Assembly (NCBI GenBank): GCA_031002005.1
Contig: JARYHS010013630.1
Coordinates: 25,325,112 to 25,389,111, forward strand
DNA: 64,000 nt
Direction: 5' to 3'
Source: Vandiemenella viatica
Lineage: Eukaryota; Arthropoda; Insecta; Orthoptera; Morabidae
Shown here: piece after piece, positions 49,701-61,700 of the stretch
Numbering within the stretch: position 1 is the first letter of the stretch
Layout of the letters: every line of letters begins with the position of its first letter
Program-made: the position numbers and the translations under genes
The notes under the pieces: generated by a model
Databases searched by the model: none
What the model saw: only the letters and a program-made list of their open reading frames with translations
What the model was told of the DNA's origin: nothing

Positions 49701-52700
49701 AATATTATGGCATCAATAATATCATCAATCATATCAAATAAACATTTTAAATTGTTTCACATATTTGAAAATTTTCAAAATATTTTTGTTTGAGTCAATG
49801 TTCATTTTGAGTGTCCATTTTAAATGTTCATGTTAAATATTTTTGTCATCTATAAACATGAGAGAAAAACACAAAAAAAAAACACTTATAAAATATTACA
49901 CAACTGAAAAAATGTTCATTTTAAGTGTTCAAGTCAAATGTTTTGGTTACGACCATCACCCACTTGAAACAAGCATACGTTTCTAGTATAGATAGTAGTT
50001 TATATCATTCAAAAGAGACACGCAAGGTGTATCCAATGCAACATTACATTGAATACAATATTGATAAACAGAAAAAGTGGAGATTTTTTGATCTCCACTT
50101 TTTCTGTTTATAAATTAAATGATAGTGAGATTGAGAAAACCAGTAGAATATGAAAATAAGAAAAGATATGGAAAATAAAGCACAGATGAAGGCAGGAGGG
50201 CTAGATGAACCATGTTTTCATCTGGCCCTCCTGTCTACATCTGTGCTAAGTGATCGGTTACTCTCACTATCCTTCCTCATTTTCATTTTTGCTGTCGTCA
50301 GTCTTTTGACTGGTTTGATGTAATCCTCCATCTCTTCCTATCTTGTGCTAACCTCTTCATCCCTACATACCCCTTACAACCCAGGTCCTCAGTTATCTGC
50401 TTCATATTATCTAATCTCTGTCTTCCTCTACAGTTCTCACCTTCAACTGTTCCCTCCACCAGCAAATTAACCAATCCAGCATGTCTCAAAATATGACCTA
50501 CCAGCCTGTCTCTTCTTTCTGTAAGCTTCTTTCATAAACTTCTTTCCTCGCCCATCATTTACAAAACTCATTCATTTCTTTCCATGTCTGTCCACTTAAT
50601 TTTCAGAATTCTTCTGTAGCACCACATTTCAAATGCCTCAATTTTATTTCTTTCAGGGTTTTTTTAAGTCCATGTTTCGCTCCATACATAGAGTTTTAAA
50701 AAGTTCTTTCTAATTCCTAGATCAATATTTTAAACTAAAAGATTTCTCTTTTTCATGGAGGCTCTTTTTGCTAATGCTATTCTGCTTTTAACAAACAGTT
50801 TTATTGATGTTTTCTATGTATTTTAATGTACTATTTTACTGAAGAAATAAATAACCAAAGTCACATAATCAAAAACAATATTAACAGAATACAATGAGTG
50901 GAGGGTTTATCTGTAATGAAGTGTGGTCTTTGGTTGGTAGCTTTTGATGTTAAGAAAGGAGTTTTTATCTAAGATGCAGTGCAGTCTGTACTGCCTATGT
51001 GTTCTGATCACAGACAGATTATAATTTCTTGCTCCATTCACCAGTCACGTAGAGTGGTAAGATATGCCACAGATTTTAAATTAGACCATACATAACCTTT
51101 CAAACTGTAAAACCCCATCCAAATCATTTCAGTAGTTTTCGCCTGATATGGTAACAGGGACAGATACAGTCCACTTATTCTGATTTATATGTGCAGACAT
51201 AATATGAGGTTCAGATGGAAAGTTAAATACACTTATCACTCTCCAAATTTTAAAAAAGGAGGAAAGTAGTGACAAAAAACACTCCACAAACACAATATTT
51301 TGTGCTGTGCCCTTACTCATGAAAATATCACATCCTTAAATAATCTGGTTTTCCAATACTGCTTCCCCCATTAAACTTTGATGGATGATGTGTGTTTTAT
51401 GTTTCTTTTCCACATTAATTTTGCCTCACTGCATTTCTTCCTACTCTATTGTTGCTGAGATAATATGAGGTTGAATATGAAGAACTACTTGTCAAAGTGT
51501 AAAATCACCATACAAATACAAGGGAACTAATGCGTATTAACACAAAGAATGACCGGAAAGAAGGAGAAGAAGAATGTGATAGTTTCGATTAAATAAAATG
51601 CGGAAAATCATTTGGAAACCTGAAATATGATAGTCTAGTCATTGCGGTAATCTTGTAAAACTGTTTAAATATACACCTGAAGCAGTCGTAAAATCTATTA
51701 TGTAATTATTTAATAATTGTTTTAATAGTTAAACTACATCATTAAACTGGAAAGTGACTTATGTCAGTTCAGTATTTAAGACAATTTAAAAAAATTGTTT
51801 CCATTGTTTGTATGCGACATATACCATAGATATTTACATGTAAAGGACAGGTAAAATACACCCAGCACTCACCAAAGTTGAAGGGAGGAGGGCAGCAGCA
51901 ACACATAACAACACCCAAAGAAAATACACTATTTTGGGTGAAAACCCCTTTTTCAAGTCAACAGGGGTAGGTGGCTGGGCTTGCGCAAGACTTGCATTCG
52001 ACACAGCCACTCATAGAACAAAATAGACCATCGGAGGTGGTGGGGGAAGCTACAATAATATAACTGTGAGTATAAGAAAAATTAAAATGGTTAAAAAAAT
52101 GATAGTAATAAAAAATATAAATAAATAAATAAAAATATAATTGATATGGAAAAACAAATTAAATACACCCAACACTCACAAAAGTAAAAGGGAGGAGGGC
52201 AGCAGCTACACAAAACAACACAAAAAACAAATAAAATGCTGTATTTCAGGCAAAACCCTTCTTCAAGTCAACAGATGTAAGTGGCTGGGCTTGCACAAGA
52301 CTTGCATATGACGCAGCCACTCATGTTGTTTTGTGTTGCTGCTGCCTTCCTCCCTTCAACTTTGGTGAGTGTTGGGTGTATTTCATTTGTCTTTCCATAT
52401 AAATATTGCCTCGTGGCATTTCTTTCCTTTCATTGTTACCAAAAATATAATTGAAAAATATATGAATCTATTGTACTGGCCAGTGACAGGTGTATAGTGT
52501 GAAGATGGAAGATATTAACATAAATTAAGGCCTGGGGGATTGTCTAGTCTGCAGGATGTGTTGATATGCCAATTCCCACCTGCGGAGTTCAGATTGGGAG
52601 GTAGTGTCTGGAAGTCCTCTAATGGCTCTGACTGTGAAGCAGTTATTAAGGTCGCGGGTGTTGTGAGTACAGGCATGGTGAGCAACAGGGAGGTCCAGGT

Positions 52701-55700
52701 TTTGGGAGTAAACTGTTTGTCTGTGACCATTCATTTTGATGGATAATGAGTTTGAGGTCAGAACAATGTAGGAACTTGGACAGTGCAGGCAGGTGAGCAG
52801 GTAAATAAGATGGATGGTTGTACAGGTTGCATGACCTGTTATGGGGTAGGCTTCACAAGTAGTAGGGGTACTATAGGTAGAGGTTGGTGTATGCATACCA
52901 CAAGTCCACTGTCCAAGTTCCTACATTGCCCTGACCTCAGAATGAATGGTCACAGACAAACAGTATACTCACAACACCCACGACCTTAATAACTGCTTCA
53001 CAGTCAGAGCCATTAGAGTACTTTCAGACATTACCTCCCAATCTGAACTCCGCAGGTGGGAATTGGCTTATCAACACATCCTGCAGACTAGACATCCCCC
53101 AGGCCTTAATTTCCATTGATATATTCCAGCCTCACCCTATACACCCATCACTGGCCAGCACAATAGATTAATATATTTTTCAATTATATTTTTATTTATT
53201 TATTTATATTTTTTATTGCTATTATTTTTTCAACCATTTTAATCTTTCCTATACTCGCAGTTATATTATTGTTGCTCCCCCCACCACCTCCGACAGTCTA
53301 TTGCATTCTGGGAGTGGCTGCTTCGAATTATATTTTTATTTGTTTATTTATATTTTTTATTACTATTATTTTTTCAACCATTTTAATCTTTTTTATACTC
53401 GTGGTTATATATCATTGCTCCCCTCACCACCTCCATCAGTCTATTGCATTCTATGAGTGGCTTGGTCAAATGCAAGTCTTTCACTCGAAATATTGTATTT
53501 TCTTTGTTTGTGTGTTGTTTTGTGTTGCTGCTGCCCTCCTCCCTTCAACTTTGGCAAGTGTTGGGTGTATTTTACCTGTCCTTTCCATGTAAATATTGCC
53601 TCGCGGCATTTCTTTCCATTCATTGTTACCTATATACCGTAGATAGATGGACAGCTGCTAAAAAAATGCATTGAAGGTCATATTCAAGAACTGGTAGCAC
53701 CAAGTAGATTTTATGGCTAATTTGTTCTTCCTAAAATATTTATTGGATAAAAAGAAAATGTGTGTGTCATGAGACATGTGGTACAAGTGAGGACTTGGTG
53801 GCAGAGAGAGAGAGAGTTTGAATGGCATGAAATAATGAGATTTAGGAAGTTATGCTTATTATGATATACTTGTATGAAATTTTAAAAAAATGTATAAACC
53901 GTGTTGTTTGTATATAGTCTGTGAGCCGACTGATTTCTAATGCGTTTGCATTCACTGTTGACTCATTGAACAACTTGCATGTCCTCAAATAATTTGATGT
54001 CTCCTAACTTGCAGGTGCAAATTGCATGCTGTAAATGTAATTTTCATTTATGATAAAAATTAGAGATAATTTAATGATTTGAAGGAACAAAGGAAAGTCA
54101 ACCATGGTGGGTAGAGTGAGTAAAAACAAAAATGGAATAAAAATTGTGGCAGATTCACATAAAAAATATCACAATATATGCAACTCATGCTTACTTATGA
54201 AACAGAAATCTTGGTTGGTTCAGCACTAGTAATTTGTGCTTAATTTACTTAATTTCATTGTTTTTGTTCTTTTTACTGTTCTGTAATAGGTACATGGCCT
54301 GAATCTTGTTTTCCTCACTGCCTTTATTTCAATTTTTTCACTTTAAAATTTTAAACAAATAAAGAGAAAGAAATCATGTGATAATTATTAGAAGAGGGCT
54401 GTTGTATTCAAACACAAAAATAAAAAAATGAACCCTTCATAAACATAAATTGGATAATTGTATTAGAAAAAACTTAATAAACTTTTTTGTATAAACATAT
54501 CTACATAAATCTTGTAAGATTAAAGACTTTCTGACTGTTGTAAATTGAAAAAATCTCATGTTACCAGCCACATCAAACAGTCAATCATGGGTCACTTTGA
54601 GGTTGCAATTCTCCACCCTCATTTTCAACCAACAAAGTAAAATAGTAAGCTCACACTGTGGCTGTTGTCATGTGCAGAGTGAATGATCACTATTCCCCTC
54701 CCACTGTTTATGTTTTGGCTGGCTGTTATGCCTTTAGTCCATGATGTCATCCCCAAGCTTTCCAGCACAATGCGTCTATAACATTTTGATCGCCAGGTTA
54801 CAGGTAGAGCTGTAAAAGTAACGAGAAATTCTGTACCCATATGTATTCATTACTAAACCAATCAGTACCCATTACTTTTGAATCATTACTCCTTACTTTT
54901 GATACAATCGAACACTAGCATGAAGCATCGCATTGAGTCATGTTGCTTACGGGATATCTACATTACTATTGTATCAATTGGATAAAGGAAACAAAGAAAC
55001 TGCCGCGAGGCACTGAAAATAAGATAGGATAGGGAAAATAAACAGTTACCCGTCACTGACCACAGATGAAGGCAGGAGGGCGAGACACGTAAAAACACAG
55101 AAACACACGAATTGCACAATATTTCGACCTTAGTCTTACTCATGTGGGAGGCGAGACATATGGCAGGGGGAAAGATGTGGTCACATCCCAACCCGCCACA
55201 TGAGTAAGACTAAGGTCGAAATATTGTGCAATTCGTGTGTTTCTGTGTTTTTACGTGTCTCGCCCTCCTGCCTTCATCTGTGGTAAGTGACGGGTAACTG
55301 TTTATTTTCCCTATCCTATCTTATTTACTATTGTATCATTTCATTACTCCTTACTTTTGATACAATCGAACACTTGAAGCATCGCATCGAGTCACGTCGC
55401 ATACGGGACGACTTCATTCGTACTTGGTAAAGTTTAAGTAAATTGTTTATTTAGTAAAATAAGTTTAGATAAGTTGTTTATCTGGATAAAACTTAAAGTA
55501 AAGTAATTAGCACATGGATATTACAGAAAACCTCCGAATGTACACTTGATTTACTGTAATGAATATTATATACGAAAGAATAATCTAATTTCAAAACAAA
55601 CACCTGTTTGCATACAAAAAAAGGAAAGACCTGACCTTTCACTTGACTGTGACATATCTAGTGCCCTAACTAATGATGGTTATTTTTTTAAGTAGCCTAC

Positions 55701-58700
55701 TCTAAACCCTGCTTACAAGCCTGATATGATAATGGGACATGTATTTAACAAACATTATAATCTCATCAAAGTATTTCATTTTTAAATAGGAAGTTTCACC
55801 ACTGTCTTCCTTTACTGTTTTATTTATTTTTGTAAATTCTTTATCTTTTTGCGATAAGATTCATAATTGTTGTTGCATCGCAGTCAGAACAAACATTCAA
55901 CATCAAGCCAGTGCCGCATTGAACACATGGATCCTGCGGTAATTAAAATTCATTGATTGCTATGTCATATTACTTCTGATATAATTGAGCACTAGCATGA
56001 AGCATCACATGAATGACTTGGTTAGTACTTTGTAAAGTTCAAGTAAATTGTTCATTGAGTAAAGTAAATGTAGGTACATTGTCTGTACATTTCATTTACT
56101 GCACTAAATATTTCATACTTCAGAATAATACCTAATACCCCAATCACAGAACGCTTAAATCAACTAATTTCAAAACAATTCAATCGCTGGGCGAACCATT
56201 CCACATGACACATGATATATCATGTTTGTTCATTTATCGAATCAAACTGATATCTGCACCACAAATGCGAGTAATGAAACATGCAAGTAACGAAATGAAT
56301 TTGTGAGTAATGATTCGGTACTTCAAATCAGGCGACGAACCTGTTACTCAGTAACAAATACATACGGTTTACTACAGCTGAAGTTATGGGCCATGCCTAG
56401 CTGTTATCCTGTATCCTTGTGCACCAAATGATTTCCTGTTCTAATCTCAATGTCTCAACTCTTTGGTCCAGGCTTATTCAAATTTAAAAGTGTGTCATTC
56501 ATGGATGCCGCATTCAGCTACCACTGATTTTTCCTGCTAACTCAGATGAACATTTTTTTGCTTGCGCCACACATCGCTGAACAATAGAATGCTGAGTTTG
56601 TTTGATATAAGTTTGCCTTCATTCACACTGTACACAGTTCCAGAGCCTCCTTCACACTTCTGTCTTTGCAGATGGTCTGAAAATGGACATTTGCTCCATA
56701 TCTGCTCAACATTCTCCCCATTTTTGCACTTAATGCACCTACAAACAAGAGAAGGCAAGGCATTTGGCATCATTATGTCTTTCTATCTGTTTTCATTCTT
56801 CCTCAGAGCACATCAAACTTGTCCCTCACTGTAACTATTTATCATGAATGTTCTATAGAAGTGTTGCACATTTCCAGCAAGATTGTGTTTGTTGTAGCTC
56901 CTTTGTGCTTTTTGTACAAGGGTGGTCAGAAATGAGTTGCATTGTATAGTGTGGGGAAGCTGTTAGTGTTCAAATACAGGTCGGTGTGGTTGGGCGTACA
57001 AGAAATCAAGTGACCTATTGGTATATTTTTTCACCAATTGTCCAGAAAGGCCGACAACTCCCCTCTTCCAACTCCATGATGAAAATTTTTCATGAAGTCC
57101 ATTGAGGAGGTGGCACTAAACAACATGCTGTTCCAGCGAAAATATTTTATATAGGTGTTTTGTTGAAACTTTTGTGATAAGGTCTTTTGTTAAAAAGGAA
57201 CCTGTACTAATTCCTGGCACATTTGATTGCAGTTCATCTCAATATTCACGTCACCACAGAGTTTGAATAAGGATAATTGCCCCCCTTTGTGGGATGTGTT
57301 GGTGAAAAAATGTACCAATGGGACACTCAGTTTACCCTACACCCACCCACATGTGTATTTGAACACTAACAACTGTCAACATCCTGCATAATTCAATACT
57401 GTTGTGCAAAGATCACAAAGGGGTTGCAAAGAAGACAGTCTCACTGTTCTGTAGAACATTTGTGACAAATAGTTACCGTGAGGGAATAATTTGGCATGTG
57501 TTGAATTTTCTCTTTTTTCTTTATTTGCTTATGGCTTCACACCTTTTTGACATCAAGGTCATTAGAGGTGGGAAAGGATTGGGGGCATGGAAGGGGAAGA
57601 AATTTAGCCATGGCATTTATGAAGGAACCATCCTGGCATTCTCCTGGAGTGATTTTGGGAAACGATAGAAAACCCAAATCTGGATGGCCAGATCAGGATT
57701 CGAACTCTTGTCTTCCCAAATGCAAGGCCAGAGCATTACCAATTGAGAAATAATATCGACAGAAAGAACATGATGATGCTTTCTTTCCATTTGTGGGAAC
57801 GTTAAGTACAAAAATAGGGAGTGAAAACCATTTTCAGACCACCTTCAAAGACTATTAACTTTGTTGGAAGTGTGAAGAAGGACTACATACCACAGGAATT
57901 TACCACATACTGTGTGACTGTGGATCGGCTTACATTAGACAAGCTGAGTGTTGCATTGTTCAGTGGTGTGTGCAGCTTGCAAGAAATGTTCATCTGGGTC
58001 AGGCTGAATAAATCACTAGTAGCTGAACACCACATTCAGGAGGGGACATATTGTTTAGTTTGAAGAAACAAGGATTTTAGGCCAGAACAAATAGTTTTGG
58101 GACAGCACTATTTTGGAAGCTATTGAGATTAGAACAGAACATCTTTCTGAGGGACACAAGATACTACTTTAGTGTCGTGCGGAACTTTGCAATCAAAAAG
58201 TTAAAGAAGCATCATGTCAGATAGGAGCAAAATTGGTGATGTTGTCACCTTACTTGTTTTGACAGTGAACATTTGCGAAATATGGGCATTTGTCTCACAG
58301 TGGGAGGGAAATATTTCCCTTGTCCCTCTATGTATTACAATTGCCAAGGTGCTAAGTTGCCATTTTACTCCAGTTAATTGAAAAGTATGGCAGAGAACTG
58401 GACCCTCAAAAAATCCTGGGAGAATGGCTTTTGACATGGTTTGTAGCTCAAGAATTTTTTATCTACATAAATTTTATGGGCTGCTATGTTTCACTTTATC
58501 TATAAACGCCTAATCATTACTTTCTTTTACAGCTTCAGAGATTAATTTCAGGAGACAATGTACCTTTAGACCTTAAAGACCTCCGAAAACATACTCAGTA
58601 TTATGGAGGATTCCATGATTCACATAGAGTTGTTTGTTGGCTCTGGGATATTTTAGAAAAAGATTTTTCTGATGAAGAGAGAAGACTCTTTTTGAAGGTA

Positions 58701-61700
58701 ATAACATAACTCAACTCATATTTCCTAAATATTAACAAAAACTGTTAGCTTAAAAAATTAAAGAAATATTATTATTATTTATTTATTTATTAATTGTGAT
58801 GGAGGATATACCCAGTGAAAAATTTCCATACACACTTACTTTTGTATTACACAAATTTTCGCTTTCAATTCATTCTGTTTGAGGTACCTGGTTCAGCATA
58901 TACCTCGATAATTAATTCTGGCATTTAACTCCCTTTTCTACAAATGTGAATTTTCCATCTTACGTATAAAAACGAGTGCTGGTATATGGTCATGGTGATC
59001 TCTTCACTTTCATCTACTTCTCTGAGTTCTCAGTATCCAATCCGATTCCTAGTTTTTTATCTGTGTACCTAATCAGCTGATTCTTGTTTGCATTTATCTT
59101 CATCCCATGTTGATCTACCCAACTAGATATCCTGTCCAGATTCTACCATTTTGATCCTATTGTAAAATATAAACATGGATAGCGTTTTTGGCAAGAGACC
59201 CTGAAGGATTGTTCAGCCGCCACGTTACAGAGTTTTGATTAGCTGTGCATGCGACTCTGTCTTGAATGCCCTACCGCGATAATCCTACTGCAGAAAGGGG
59301 GCCTACAGCTTTAAATAGAATCTAAACCTACGGATCATCCTAGTGTGCTTCACATAAATAAAGCCAATGAGGCGCTGGTGAAGTTAAGATAGTCCTGGCA
59401 AGCCAGTAAGTAGTTGATTGAGCTGCTTTCAAAACTAAACACACCGTTGGGAAGGATGGATATAACAGACAATTTTACCAAGTAAGGCATTTAATAGTTG
59501 TAAATAAGGACAGAATTGTTGGCATATATGAATAAATGAACTTTTGCACAGTGAATTTCTTATAGGTAGAGGTGAAGAGTCAGGTCTGTAATTGTAGTAT
59601 TAAAAAGAACAAAAATAGGTGGAAACAGAAACTGGTGTGGCACTGGGTTCTTATGTTGCTTGCATCTGACATAATGTTGTATCATCATCTTGACTTGTTT
59701 TTGCTACTAGCTGCTTGTCAGGAATAGCTAGTGGTGTTAGGCTGAGATGTTAATCAAATCTAGACTTACTGATTCGTCGACTCTCTCGATTACTGCTCCT
59801 CAGGCTTCACTCTAGGACTGGATGCTGAACTATCTCTGGTAGTAATTTATGCTATACAACTCGAGCTACTAGCAATGGAGAAGGAAGTGCTCATTGAATA
59901 GGCAAGTCTTCGCAACTCTGCTGCTTTATTAAGCACTAGTGGTAGTGGTTACAGTTCTAGCAGCTCCCCTTCAATGGAACTTCATAGTTTCAATAGGGCA
60001 ATCAAGTAATCAACACTTACTAGCACATCTAGGCATTGTGGGCAGTAAGGCGGGCTTGGCTCGTGGCTAGTGGTCCACGGTTCGACGCTCAGACAGACAT
60101 GGTGACGGCGGGATCACTCTTGCAACTGACCTTCCGGCCTGACCTTTAGTCGGCCTATTTATACACACCAGTCATGTGCATTGATAGTGTGATCACATAC
60201 CAAGCCTTTACCGGCTAGGCAACGACCTGGGTGTTCCATCGATGAGCTAGAACACTTTCCACGTGAGTTAGTCACGTTTTACTGTCGCCTGCACTGGTCA
60301 GGCAATGGCTTAACGCTTCGATCACTGTTCTCGAACGTATTCTGCGTGACCGTCAGTGTGAGTGACCAGCAACATGCGTAAACCTGCTGATGCGCGCTTG
60401 ACCCATTTGTCCGCTGTGTGCATTGCCCCAATTCAATACAACAATTTTATCTATACTATAATTAGTCTGTCACAACAGTGATAGCCGGTTGAACTTTCTT
60501 GTGTTACAAAATACCGTCAGATTTGAATCACTAATAATGAATTAATAACTGTTAATCCCACAATGGTTAGAGGATGTCTATACGAGTTTATCATGCAGCA
60601 TTTGTTTTGCCTGTGACATCATCGGGCTATTATGAGTCCATGTTGGCAATTATTTTGAATTAGTGTTGTGTAAATTTATAAATTAGCGTAGCGTGAAAAT
60701 GCATTCAGTTAGGATGTTGATTTAAGAGTCATTGTAAAGTACTACTGGGAGCCAAGTGAGACAGTAAAAATATTTGGCAGAATATAAGTAAAGATTGATA
60801 TTAAATTGAAAATTACAAAAAAAAATCAAGATGCTGTCCCATATGAGTCGTAAATATGCTTGGAATTATAAAAAACACAAATTAGAAGAAAGCTCATGTC
60901 AAAATGATTCCAAGAAACCCAAAAAGTCCAGGACCAAACAAATGCGAGAGCTACGACAGTGTCTAAAATAAAATAAAATTAAGTGTACATGTGTTGCTAA
61001 TACATGTGATAAACTTAAAATTTATCTATTCTGTAACTGTTATATTTCTCTATGTAACCCCTGTATCAAAGAAATTTGTATTAATATGTAATTTAATTAC
61101 TAAACACTTGCTATGCTTTTCACAATAAATCTATGGCGCAGACCCGAACTGCACCTTTCTCTTTCTTTTCCTTTTTTTGTGATGTAGTTAATTACTTTGG
61201 TATCTGTTTAATCAGTTAATTACTTAGCTAGATGGTTACTGTTACTTGACAACATAATCTTATATAGGCTCATTTAATCTTTGTGTAGTAATAATTTTCT
61301 TCCCATTGACATTGGCCACCAACTTTTTGTCAACAATTTAGTGACTTTCCACAGTTTGCACCCATACAGGACCATCTTGTCATTGCTGTTAAATATCCAT
61401 AGATTAGTGCAGCGGCAGAGTTGTGTAGGTTTCCATACAGGTGTCAACTTCACATGTTGTATAATTGGACTAAAACAGGAGAAGACTGTGAACCAATCTA
61501 AGGTAATCTGGATGGAATATCAAGCTCATAGGTCAAAATGTAGTGAAGATCAATGCAAAAAGGGTCAACTTACAAGGTACACTAATAGAAAAATAAAGGG
61601 GTTTTTGTGACTACAGGGAAGAGAAGGAATTGCTTTTGAAGATCTTAAGTGCAAATGTCTCGGTATGATGTTTGATAGTAAAACATAATGAACTCGTGGT

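Noticed and set aside
59735..60477. Host promoter and poly(A) site on the minus strand
   Set aside because: TATA and AATAAA lie within a unit that has TG...CA ends and near-matching 4 bp flanks. It is a solo LTR.
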